Of a stretch of 64,000 nt of DNA, positions 1 through 7,353 are shown piece by piece (position 1 is the stretch's first letter; each line of letters begins with the position of its first letter). This DNA is from an uncultured Eubacteriales bacterium. GTDB lineage: Bacteria; Bacillota; Clostridia; Lachnospirales; Lachnospiraceae. The notes beneath the pieces were generated by a model, which worked only from the letters and a program-made list of their open reading frames with translations, did no database searches and was not told where the DNA came from. A program made the translations under genes and the position numbers. Location of the stretch: contig ONPU01000002.1 in assembly GCA_900319795.1 (NCBI GenBank), positions 62,001-126,000 of the forward strand, given 5' to 3'.

Positions 1-803
1 TTCCACCGTTCATTCTTCACTTTATTCGTATCCGAAATCAGTTTTTCCACTTCTTCCGGGGTCATCTTCCTCAGTTCTCCGGTTTTCAGATCGCCGAGTC
101 TTAAGGAGCAGATTCGGATTCTCACCAGCGAAGTCACCGGATTTCCAAGCGCTTTGCACATGCGCCTGATCTGCCGGTTGTAACCCTGTGTCAGTGTTAT
201 GGCGAAGGAACGCTCTCCTGTTTTCCGTACACGGCACGGCCTTGTCGTCACCCAGATCCCCTTCGGATTCTTTCTGAGCGTCTCCTCATCATCGAGGTGA
301 ATCTTTACCCCTTTGCGCATCATTTCCAGAAAGTCGTCACGAACCGGCTCTGAAACCGTACAGATGTATTCCTTTTCGTGATAGGAAGACGCCCGCATCA
401 GGCGGTCGATAAGCGCGCCGTCATTGGTCAGGATCAGAAGACCCCGCGAGTCTTTATCAAGTCTTCCCGCGTAACTGACTTTTTTGGAAATGCCGGACGC
501 CTTGATGACGTTATTTTCCACATCGGGATCCGCCGTACAGATGACGCCTGCCGGCTTGTTGTACAGATAATAAACTTTGGCCGCTTCTTTCTTCGGAAGC
601 TCCCGTCCGTTTACATAGACAGTGTCCCCATGATAGACCAGATCGCCGAGCTGCGCGCGGACAGCTTCTGCTTCCGGTTCGCCTTTTCTCGTTTTTCTCC
701 GGATCTCCACACGGCCGGCAGCGATCAGGCGGTCCGCCTCTCTTCTGGAGGCGACCCCCGCGTCGCTGATATATTTATTCAGTCTTTTCCCGCTGTTTTC
801 CAT
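1..803 (-). CDS. RluF-like 23S rRNA pseudouridine synthase (3' end cut by window)
   Basis: Isomerises a uridine of 23S rRNA to pseudouridine. The N-terminal ~60 residues are an S4 RNA-binding domain, including SRREADRLI. The RsuA/RluF-type catalytic domain follows, with GRLDKDSRGLL holding the catalytic Asp (about residue 116) and the HEKEY motif typical of RluF rather than RsuA. The frame is still open at base 1, so the last residues lie outside the window; 267 codons are visible. The ATG at 803 overlaps the stop of the upstream SH3 gene by one base (TAATG), suggesting coupled translation. The family is secure; the exact target uridine is inferred. Confidence 0.85.
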   Translation of the reverse strand, partial: MENSGKRLNKYISDAGVASRREADRLIAAGRVEIRRKTRKGEPEAEAVRAQLGDLVYHGDTVYVNGRELPKKEAAKVYYLYNKPAGVICTADPDVENNVIKASGISKKVSYAGRLDKDSRGLLILTNDGALIDRLMRASSYHEKEYICTVSEPVRDDFLEMMRKGVKIHLDDEETLRKNPKGIWVTTRPCRVRKTGERSFAITLTQGYNRQIRRMCKALGNPVTSLVRIRICSLRLGDLKTGELRKMTPEEVEKLISDTNKVKNERW

Positions 804-1957
804 TATGCCTCCGGGATGAACTTCTTTCCGACATATCCTTCGAGAGAATCCGACTGGATGTGCCACCAGCCGCCATCCAGTTCGCCGATTACCGTCACGG
901 GTGTACCGGTTCTCACTTCTCCGAGCACCTTGTAATCATAACCCGGTCCTGAACGGACATTGCAGGAGGAGAGGATTTCGGCGCTTCTTGTATCGGAAGC
1001 TTCTTCTTCCGATTCCTGCTCTTCGCTTTCTTCCGCGTTTTCTTCGGATGCTTCGTTGGCGTTCTCTTCGTCATACACTTCCAAAGACTCGAGCTCAGCC
1101 TGATCTTCATCCGTCGTTTCACCGTCTTCCGCAGCGGCTTCTTCACCGGCTTCTTCTCCGGTCTCTTCCCCGCCTTCGGAAGCCTTGGCGCTGTCGTCTT
1201 TCTTCTTACCGGACTCTTCGCCGGCGGCTTCAGCGTCCTTTGCCTTAGAAGCGGCCGCTCCGGCTGCCGTGTCTTCTCCCATAGCCTTGGAAGCTTCCTG
1301 ATATTCCTTGGTCACTTCGGCGATCAGCGCCTTGACATCTTCGTCTTCTTTGACGCTTTCCATATAGGCGGCTGTCGCTTCGTCTTTCTCCGCATAGCTG
1401 ATCTTCCAGCTGCCGTCCGCGGCTTTCTTCACCAGCATCTGGGCAAGGCCCGGAAGCGCTGCCGGCTGATTTTCATTCAAATACTTGTAGGCCGCGAATA
1501 CGACCAGACTGCCGGGCGCGGGACCGTCCTTTGTATAGACATGAATATCCGAATACTTGGTAGTGGAGCCTTCGATCGCGACCGCGTCCTCCTCGGGAAG
1601 CGTATCCGTCATCGTTTTGATGGCAGCCACATTCCGGGCTTCAAGCGCCGCGTAATAATCGCTGATCAGCTTGGAGACCTGCGGATCCGCATTTTCCGTA
1701 AGCGTTCCGTGGTCCGCTTTGGGCGTTTCTGTCGGCTTTGCTTCCTCTTTTGTCTCAGCTGTCTGCTCTGTCTGCGCCGTTTGAACCGTTTCCGCAGTTT
1801 CTTCCCCCTGGGACTCCTTGATCTTCCCGCCTCCGGTCAGTGTTCTCACACCGAAAAAGAGGGCCAGAAGAACCGCGAGAATTCCGGCCAGAAGAAGAAT
1901 ATACCTGAGATTATCCGATAACCATTCTCTGAAATTATTCAAAGCAAATACCTCCAT
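803..1957 (-). CDS. Membrane-anchored protein with acidic linker and C-terminal SH3 domain
   Basis: A 384-residue protein with a short cytoplasmic N terminus, one membrane helix at about residues 18-38, and an extracytoplasmic NTF2-like or unassigned region rich in Ala, Glu and Lys. A long Glu/Asp/Ala-rich linker follows. The last ~65 residues are a bacterial SH3 domain (CNVRSGPGYDYKVLG near its start, GGWWHIQ later), which usually binds cell-wall peptides. I start at ATG 1957 because GAGGGG lies just upstream; an in-frame ATG at 1981 would add eight residues but has no ribosome site. It is coupled to the pseudouridine synthase gene downstream. A wall-associated role is inferred; no catalytic motif is visible. 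Confidence 0.75.
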   Translation of the reverse strand: MEVFALNNFREWLSDNLRYILLLAGILAVLLALFFGVRTLTGGGKIKESQGEETAETVQTAQTEQTAETKEEAKPTETPKADHGTLTENADPQVSKLISDYYAALEARNVAAIKTMTDTLPEEDAVAIEGSTTKYSDIHVYTKDGPAPGSLVVFAAYKYLNENQPAALPGLAQMLVKKAADGSWKISYAEKDEATAAYMESVKEDEDVKALIAEVTKEYQEASKAMGEDTAAGAAASKAKDAEAAGEESGKKKDDSAKASEGGEETGEEAGEEAAAEDGETTDEDQAELESLEVYDEENANEASEENAEESEEQESEEEASDTRSAEILSSCNVRSGPGYDYKVLGEVRTGTPVTVIGELDGGWWHIQSDSLEGYVGKKFIPEA

Positions 1958-2011
1958 TATTCGTCCCCTCGCCTTTTTCATAAAGCCTCAAGGGGAAGAC
2001 ATCGTCCTGAA

Positions 2012-2050
2012 GTAAAACGACCGTAACCATCCGGTATCGGGTGATTACGG
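2012..2050 (-). terminator. Weak terminator after tRNA-Arg
   Basis: On the minus strand CCGTAATCA pairs with TGGTTACGG (one G-U), followed by GTCGTTTTACTT. It lies directly downstream of the tRNA-Arg gene. The T run is short, so termination may be partial. Confidence 0.5.
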
Positions 2051-2055
2051 CCTGA

Positions 2056-2127
2056 CGTGTCTGACAGGAGTCGAACCCGCGCACCCGGAACCGGAATCCG
2101 GTGCTCTATCCACTGAGCTACAGACAC
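2056..2127 (-). tRNA. tRNA-Arg(CCG)
   Basis: A complete cloverleaf of 72 nt. The acceptor GTGTCTG pairs with CAGACAC, the D arm has GCTC/GAGC, the anticodon stem is CCGGA/TCCGG around loop TTCCGGT (anticodon CCG, reading CGG), and the T loop is TTCGACT. The discriminator is G, and the CCA end is not encoded (TCA follows). Confidence 0.95.
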
Positions 2128-2171
2128 ATTCTTTTCGAACGGCCATAAAAGCCATTCGCGAAACAAACGTT

Positions 2172-2200
2172 ATTATAGCAAATTATTTCCCTGAGGGCAA
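2172..2200 (-). promoter_or_regulatory. Promoter of tRNA-Arg
   Basis: On the minus strand TTGCCC, a 17-base spacer, then TATAAT preceded by TGC (extended -10). It points at the tRNA-Arg 5' end about 45 bases away. Confidence 0.75.
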
Positions 2201-2226
2201 GCGGCGAAACGTGTATCCGGTGACAT

Positions 2227-2264
2227 AAAAAAACAGAAGATCTTTCCCATGAAAAATCTTCTGT
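2227..2264 (-). terminator. Terminator of tRNA-Ala
   Basis: On the minus strand ACAGAAGAT and ATCTTCTGT form a stem followed by TTTTTTT, just after the tRNA-Ala 3' end. Confidence 0.85.
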
Positions 2265-2272
2265 CATTCTGA

Positions 2273-2344
2273 TGGAGATGAAGGGATTTGAACCCTCGAC
2301 CTTTCGGATGCGAACCGAACGCTCTCCCACTGAGCCACATCCCC
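2273..2344 (-). tRNA. tRNA-Ala(CGC)
   Basis: A complete 72-nt cloverleaf. The acceptor GGGGATG/CATCTCC includes the G3-U70 wobble pair, the main alanine identity element. The anticodon loop is TTCGCAT (anticodon CGC, reading GCG), the T loop TTCAAAT, and the discriminator A. CCA is not encoded. Confidence 0.95.
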
Positions 2345-2356
2345 GTAACGCATCAT

Positions 2357-2385
2357 ATCATAACGCTTTTTCCGAAGATGTGCAA
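2357..2385 (-). promoter_or_regulatory. Promoter of tRNA-Ala
   Basis: On the minus strand TTGCAC, a 17-base spacer and TATGAT, ending 12 bases before the tRNA 5' end. Confidence 0.7.
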
Positions 2386-2402
2386 GTTCTTTTTCAAATA
2401 AT

Positions 2403-3335
2403 TCAAATCAGCTCAATCTTATGCGTTTCCGGGGAATATCTGTAGACCGAATCCGAAAGCACCTCCGTGGGCGCAAGGCAGCTCCTGTTGATCTCATAGA
2501 CAGCCTGCTTCATATAGAAGTCAGGGCATTCGCTGTCATCCGCCAGTACAATCAGTTCATTGACGCTGCTCGGAAGAATCATGAGGCCGCTGTCCAGTCT
2601 TCGGGACAGCTCCTCAAACAACTCTGTAATCAGGATGCAGACCGCTCCGTATTTTCCGGAAGTACGGGTCAGCACGTACAGAGGGACGGATGCTCCTCCC
2701 GTTTCCCTTTCATAAGGAAAATCAAATTTCCCTCCAAGTCCGGTCCTTGCCTCCTCGATCATCCTTTCAATCGTTTCGCATCTCGGAGGATCCTTTACGA
2801 AGGTATTTCGCTTCGCTGCAGACATCGCCTCCTTCGGCGTCACATTCATCCGGCTGAGGTCCTCATATCCGACGACCGCCTCTCCCGTCATCCCTTCTCC
2901 CACCTCGATCTCCACATAAGTGACCACGGAAAGATCCAGAAACGGCTCCGAGGGTACATTCTTGAGGAGTTCCTCATTCGTTTCGGTGTTGATCATCTTA
3001 ATTCTGAGGCACGTAAGAAAGCTGTCCTTCTGTGCCAGAGGTTCCGGGAGACGATCGAAATCGTACCTGTGCTGCTTATAGCTGCAGATCACGGCACGGG
3101 CTATATCCTCAGTACTCATTCCGCCGCTCATCTTCGAATACAGCTCGTCCATGTAAAATGTCGGCACCGCCAGGGTCCCGGGTTCGATGATCATCATCGC
3201 CTTTTTCCTTGTGCCGTTGTTCTTGGTCACTTCCCTGAACAGAATTTCCGCATGTTCTCCGAATTCGTCGTTCAGAAGCTCTTTCATCTGCATGCAGAAT
3301 CCGATGTAACCCATATCAAGATTGCCGTAAGTCAT
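2403..3335 (-). CDS. DUF5688 family protein
   Basis: A 310-residue soluble protein with no signal peptide or membrane helix. Its layout resembles DUF5688 proteins common in Lachnospiraceae: an early segment with the conserved-looking VTKNNGTRKKAMMI, then YMDELY, then a C-terminal part with GAVCILITELFEELSRRLDSGLMILPSS style residues (read in pieces). I start at ATG 3335 because AAAGGA lies 9 bases upstream; the open frame continues further but without a ribosome site. It stands alone between the tRNA pair and efp. The function of this family is unknown and none is proposed. Confidence 0.65.
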   Translation of the reverse strand: MTYGNLDMGYIGFCMQMKELLNDEFGEHAEILFREVTKNNGTRKKAMMIIEPGTLAVPTFYMDELYSKMSGGMSTEDIARAVICSYKQHRYDFDRLPEPLAQKDSFLTCLRIKMINTETNEELLKNVPSEPFLDLSVVTYVEIEVGEGMTGEAVVGYEDLSRMNVTPKEAMSAAKRNTFVKDPPRCETIERMIEEARTGLGGKFDFPYERETGGASVPLYVLTRTSGKYGAVCILITELFEELSRRLDSGLMILPSSVNELIVLADDSECPDFYMKQAVYEINRSCLAPTEVLSDSVYRYSPETHKIELI

Positions 3336-3510
3336 CCTTTGGTTTCCTTTCTTCTTAAAAATGGCACATTTTCCCAAAGCTCCCGTAAAAGAGAGCTTCC
3401 CATCCAAATGCCTGATTAAAATGAAATTGCGGAAACCAAAGACCGGGCATACGAAAACGGTACTTTTTTCGTGTCAGTCTCTCGGATTAAAAAGAAAAAC
3501 GATAAAAAAA

Positions 3511-3548
3511 CAGTAAAAAAGAAAGCTGCCTCCCAAAAGGGAGGCAGC
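3511..3548 (-). terminator. Terminator of efp
   Basis: A perfect stem GCTGCCTCCC/GGGAGGCAGC with a 4-base loop at 3525-3548, followed on the minus strand by TTTCTTTTTTACTG, right after the efp stop. Confidence 0.9.
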
Positions 3549-3555
3549 GGATTCA

Positions 3556-4113
3556 TCATACTCTGGAGAGGTAATCTCCCGTACGTGTGTCAATCTTGAC
3601 CTTATCACCGATATTGACAAACAGCGGCACCTGAATCTGCGCGCCTGTTTCGACGGTAGCGGGTTTTGTGGCGCCCTGCGCGGTGTTGCCGGCAAAACCG
3701 GGCTCGGTCTCTGTAATCTCAAGCTCGACAAAGAGAGGCGGTTCAATGGAGAAGACGCTGCCGTTATAGGAGCAGACTTTTACTTCTTCATTTTCCTTGA
3801 CGAATTTCATGTTGTCGCCGATGACGTCCTTATTGATCATGATCTGATCATAAGTCTCGGGATCCATGAAATTGTAAAGATCGCCGTCATTGTACAGATA
3901 CTGATAATTCTTGCGGTCAATACGGGCGGCAGGAAATTTTTCGGTCGGGCGGAAAGTCTTTTCCACAACGCCGCCGTTGATCACGTTCTTCATCTTGGTA
4001 CGGACAAATGCCGCGCCTTTTCCCGGCTTGACGTGCTGGAATTCCAGAATCTGCATGACCTGTCCTTCAATTTCGAGTGTCAGTCCGTTTTTAAAATCAC
4101 CTGCTGATATCAT
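3556..4113 (-). CDS. efp: Translation elongation factor P
   Basis: EF-P enters the ribosome between the P and E sites and rescues stalling at consecutive prolines. The 185-residue length and three beta-barrel domains match the family. The tip loop reads VKPGKGAAF, with Lys32 at the position that is modified or functionally critical in other bacteria; no EpmA or EpmB gene is nearby. The C-terminal domain has the signature around [17 protein letters not shown]. The ATG at 4113 has AAGGAGG seven bases upstream. It is monocistronic with its own terminator. Confidence 0.97.
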   Translation of the reverse strand: MISAGDFKNGLTLEIEGQVMQILEFQHVKPGKGAAFVRTKMKNVINGGVVEKTFRPTEKFPAARIDRKNYQYLYNDGDLYNFMDPETYDQIMINKDVIGDNMKFVKENEEVKVCSYNGSVFSIEPPLFVELEITETEPGFAGNTAQGATKPATVETGAQIQVPLFVNIGDKVKIDTRTGDYLSRV

Positions 4114-4234
4114 CTGTATCTTCCTCCTTAGTCACAGCGCATTCTTTCCTATACGCTTTTCTATCTTATAATAAAAACCCGTTGCGCGCAATATGAAAAT
4201 CTCAGGCGGCCGGAATCCGGCCCCAAAAAAGAAC

Positions 4235-5539
4235 TTATTTTCTATCGGAAAGCATTTTTAAAATGGCGTCCGCGCACTCTTCCGCGTCCTGCATTTCCGT
4301 ATCAAGAAAACAGTTGGCTGCCTGTACGTAAAAAGCCTCTCTTTGATCCATCAGTTCCCGGATCCCCTCTTCGGATAAACGGCCCCTCAAATTCGGCCTT
4401 GTATCCGCGCTTCCCCGGAGCCTTTTTAAGAGTTCCGAAGCGGACGCCCGAAGGACGACAACCGTTCCGAGAGCATGCATCAAAGCCACGTTTTCCTCCC
4501 GAAGGACGATCCCGCCGCCGGTCGAGACCACCTCGCCTCCCCGGTCCGCGAAGGAAGCCAGAACAGCCGTCTCGGCATCTCTGAAGTACTGCTGCCCAAA
4601 CCGCTCGAAGATCTCCGGAATACTCATTCCCTCGCTGTCCTCGATCATCGCGTCCGTATCCTTTACAGTGATGCCCGCGTATTCACCCGCTCTGCGGGCG
4701 ATGGTGGACTTTCCGGTTCCCATAAAGCCGGAAATGAAGACATTGCCCTTCTTTTTGCCGATCTCTTCCATCGCAAGCCGCAGCGTGTCCACGTCCATCT
4801 GGCCGGGCGCGCTCTCCTGCCCAGGAAGACAGCCGAAGCTGAAGGCCGATCCGATTCGCCCGGCGCAGGTCCTTGAAAGGGCGCCCTTCTCTCCCATCGC
4901 GATCAGAACATGAGGTACCGTGAGGCGTTCTTTTGCCAGCGCGGAAACAGCCATGATTCTGCCGGCGTCAAGGCGGTTCGTCGGCATACAAGCGATCTTC
5001 ACGATATCGGCACCGGCCTCTTCCATCAGGGCCAGTCTTCTCATCAGTTCGTCTTTGACCGGCGTGCCCGAAAAGTCGTGATTTGAGAAGACAACATGAA
5101 GGCCGAGGCTGTGACATTTCCCGAGAAGATCTGCCGAAATCCCGGACACCTTGTCCGGATGCGCACTGTCCTCAGCATTCAAAAACGCTTCTATATCAAT
5201 GAGATCGACACAGCTGCTTTCCGCAGCGCACATGAGGATCTCCGTGTATTCCTCATCCGTCACCTTAAGAGCGCCACCCTCGCCTTTCGTCCTTAAGGTA
5301 AACAGAAGGCATCTGTCCGGAAGAGCGCTTCTTATACGCTTCAATACCTGCGTAAGCGCGTCCCGGTTCCGGATTTCCTCATAAAAATCCGCGCGTATTT
5401 CTATGATTTCCGCTGTCGTTTCGGATGCTTTACGCGCGCCCTCGCAGAGTTCCTCCGCGGTTTTGCCTGTCAAAGGAAGGGCGATGTATGTTTTTTCGCC
5501 CCCAATCGTCAAATTTGATACGGAAAATATTTTTTTCAT
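4235..5539 (-). CDS. Fused 3-dehydroquinate dehydratase (type I) - shikimate kinase
   Basis: A 434-residue bifunctional enzyme of the shikimate pathway. Residues ~10-245 are a type I dehydroquinase: DLIDIE, the general-base His in FSNHDFSGTP, and the Schiff-base Lys in IVKIACMP. Residues ~255-434 are a complete shikimate kinase: GFMGTGKSTIA (P-loop), DTDAMI (shikimate-binding Asp), FRDAET (Arg) and STGGGIV. The fusion carries steps 3 and 5 of the pathway, and divergent aroE carries step 4. I start at ATG 5539 (MKKIF), since homology begins there; the ribosome site is weak. The longer open frame would run into aroE. Confidence 0.93.
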   Translation of the reverse strand: MKKIFSVSNLTIGGEKTYIALPLTGKTAEELCEGARKASETTAEIIEIRADFYEEIRNRDALTQVLKRIRSALPDRCLLFTLRTKGEGGALKVTDEEYTEILMCAAESSCVDLIDIEAFLNAEDSAHPDKVSGISADLLGKCHSLGLHVVFSNHDFSGTPVKDELMRRLALMEEAGADIVKIACMPTNRLDAGRIMAVSALAKERLTVPHVLIAMGEKGALSRTCAGRIGSAFSFGCLPGQESAPGQMDVDTLRLAMEEIGKKKGNVFISGFMGTGKSTIARRAGEYAGITVKDTDAMIEDSEGMSIPEIFERFGQQYFRDAETAVLASFADRGGEVVSTGGGIVLREENVALMHALGTVVVLRASASELLKRLRGSADTRPNLRGRLSEEGIRELMDQREAFYVQAANCFLDTEMQDAEECADAILKMLSDRK

Positions 5540-5608
5540 AGTCGCCTGAAACCCGAATCTGTAGTATAGTGAACACGGAAATAAAACAGGAACTTTACGG
5601 AGATGAAT

Positions 5609-6463
5609 ATGGAACAATATTATCTGATCGGCAGTCCGGTCGCCCATTCCCTTTCACCGCTCATCCATAACACGGCCTTCGAATCCCTCGGGCACCCCGC
5701 CCGCTACGGGCTGATCGAAACCGGTACGGAACAGCTGGAAGAAACCGTCGCAAAGCTGAAAGAAGAGCAGGCTTTTGGCTGGAACGTCACCATGCCTGTC
5801 AAGACAGCCATGTGTGATCTCTGTGACGAGCTGTCGCTTACGTCGAAAATCGGGAAATCGGTCAATACCGTCCGAAATGTCAACGGCCGTCTCTTCGGCT
5901 ATACGACAGACGGGATCGGACTTTTTAACGCACTTGAAAAGAGAGGTCTTACCATAAACGGGAGAAAAATTGTTCTTCTGGGAACCGGCGGTGCCGCGAG
6001 CGCCATCCTGATCGAAGCCGCGCTTCGGTCAGCGGGACAGATCTCCGTATTCTATAACCGTCCCGAATCAGCTGTCCGCGCGGGTGAGACTCAGGAAAAG
6101 CTGAAGCCGTTTTCGGAAACGGCCATCAGCCTTTTCTCTTACAACGAAGAAGGACGCCTGAAAAAGGAACTGTCTGACGCGGATCTGCTGATCAACGCCA
6201 CCAATGTCGGCATGGAGGGCAGTTCTTCGGCCGGAATGTGTCTGATCCCGGACGAATCTTATCTTCCGTCATCCCTGTTCGTCTGTGATATCATCTATCA
6301 CCCGTATGAAACTGTCCTTCTGAAAATGGCCCGCAGCCGCGGCTGCCGTACAGAAGGGGGACTGGCTATGCTGGTGGGACAGGCAGCCGAGTCATTTCGA
6401 ATCTGGACCGGCCTTACCATGCCCGAAGATCTGATTTACAATACGCTTTCCGGGGAGCTGTAA
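5609..6463 (+). CDS. aroE: Shikimate dehydrogenase
   Basis: Reduces 3-dehydroshikimate to shikimate with NADPH. The 284 residues show the substrate motif SPVAHSLSP near the start, the catalytic Lys in NVTMPVK, the GYTTDGIGL motif with its catalytic Asp, the nucleotide-binding GTGGAASAI and NATNVGM. GGAG at 5599-5602 fits the second ATG (5609) better than the ATG at 5603. It is divergent from the aroD-aroK fusion with only 69 bases between start codons, so the two share a regulatory region. It converges on the kinase-like gene 7 bases downstream. Confidence 0.95.
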   Translation: MEQYYLIGSPVAHSLSPLIHNTAFESLGHPARYGLIETGTEQLEETVAKLKEEQAFGWNVTMPVKTAMCDLCDELSLTSKIGKSVNTVRNVNGRLFGYTTDGIGLFNALEKRGLTINGRKIVLLGTGGAASAILIEAALRSAGQISVFYNRPESAVRAGETQEKLKPFSETAISLFSYNEEGRLKKELSDADLLINATNVGMEGSSSAGMCLIPDESYLPSSLFVCDIIYHPYETVLLKMARSRGCRTEGGLAMLVGQAAESFRIWTGLTMPEDLIYNTLSGEL

Positions 6464-6470
6464 GCGCTCT

Positions 6471-6995
6471 TTATTCTTCGTGATGCCCGGCTTCCGCATC
6501 CTCCGCGATAATCGTGGCGATCTCTTCCTGGGTCAGATCATCCGCCTCGATCGTCATGTCCGCCACTTCCATGTAGCCCGGCTCACGCTCTTCGAACAGC
6601 TTCCTCACCTGGTCATCCCATTCTTCGGCGCTGATCCAGGCGTGCTTTTTGCTGGATTTCATCCGTTCAAGCACTTTTGCCTTGCTGATCTTGATGTAAT
6701 ATACCTTGCCGAGCTTTTTCAGATAATCGTGATTCTGAGGCATCATCGCAATGCCGCTTCCGAGAACCACGACCGATCGTTTATTCGTATGAACGAGGTC
6801 CGTGAGGATCAGTGTCTCCATCGCGCGGTAGTATGCTTCTCCGAAATGATTGTAGATCTCAGCCGTATTCATCTTCAGCCGGTCTGAGATTCTCCTGTCG
6901 ATGTCCACAACAGTCAGTCCAAGTTTTTTTGAAACCAGTTTGGCGATATTACCCTTTCCGGATCCCATGAAGCCTTCTATAATCAGATAATCCAT
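6471..6995 (-). CDS. Shikimate kinase-like protein with altered P-loop
   Basis: 174 residues of shikimate kinase fold: N-terminal GFMGSGKGNIA, VDIDRRI (the Asp pair), YYRAMET (substrate Arg), VVVLGSGIA where true kinases have GGG, and a late EEREPGYMEVA. Two key spots differ from the canonical enzyme: the P-loop ends GKG instead of GKS/T, and the second glycine motif is GSG. A canonical kinase is fused to aroD next door, so this copy is either a divergent enzyme with another substrate or a non-catalytic relative. AGGAGG lies 7 bases before the ATG. An extended -10 (TGTTATAAT, 7051-7056) lies upstream. Confidence 0.75.
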   Translation of the reverse strand: MDYLIIEGFMGSGKGNIAKLVSKKLGLTVVDIDRRISDRLKMNTAEIYNHFGEAYYRAMETLILTDLVHTNKRSVVVLGSGIAMMPQNHDYLKKLGKVYYIKISKAKVLERMKSSKKHAWISAEEWDDQVRKLFEEREPGYMEVADMTIEADDLTQEEIATIIAEDAEAGHHEE

Positions 6996-7109
6996 ATTCC
7001 CGAACCTCCTGTTAAATTCACACTCTCTACGACCGGCTCATCCTGCTTCTATTATAACACATTCCCTTCCGTTTTTACCTTAGGTATAAATATCGAGGCG
7101 ACTTGTTTC

Positions 7110-7155
7110 AACAAAAAAAACAGGACCCTTCGTTTTCGAAAGGTTCTGTTTTTGT
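7110..7155 (-). terminator. Terminator of tRNA-Leu(AAG)
   Basis: An imperfect 14-bp stem with loop TTTT (7119-7150), followed on the minus strand by eight Ts. It lies 10 bases after the tRNA-Leu 3' end. Confidence 0.85.
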
Positions 7156-7164
7156 TGAAGGTCA

Positions 7165-7248
7165 TGCGGAAGGCGGGACTTGAACCCGCACGACATTTCT
7201 GCCACTAGATCCTTAGTCTAGCTCGTCTGCCAGTTCCGACACTTCCGC
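7165..7248 (-). tRNA. tRNA-Leu(AAG)
   Basis: An 84-nt class II tRNA. Acceptor GCGGAAG/CTTCCGC, D stem TCG/CGA with GGCAGA, anticodon stem CTAGA/TCTAG around loop CTAAGGA (anticodon AAG), long variable arm, T arm GCGGG/CCCGC with TTCAAGT, discriminator A. An A at position 34 is uncommon in bacterial tRNAs outside tRNA-Arg(ACG). CCA is not encoded. Confidence 0.93.
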
Positions 7249-7274
7249 GTCTTTGACTCGCGTCAACAGATGTT

Positions 7275-7303
7275 ATAATACTCTTTTTGCGAACTGAAGT
7301 CAA
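7275..7303 (-). promoter_or_regulatory. Promoter of tRNA-Leu(AAG)
   Basis: On the minus strand TTGACT, a 17-base spacer and TATTAT, 26 bases before the tRNA 5' end. It lies in the gap after rseP. Confidence 0.8.
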
Positions 7304-7353
7304 TGCTTTTTTTATCAATCTGAGCAAAATAAGATTTCACTTCGGTTACGCCT

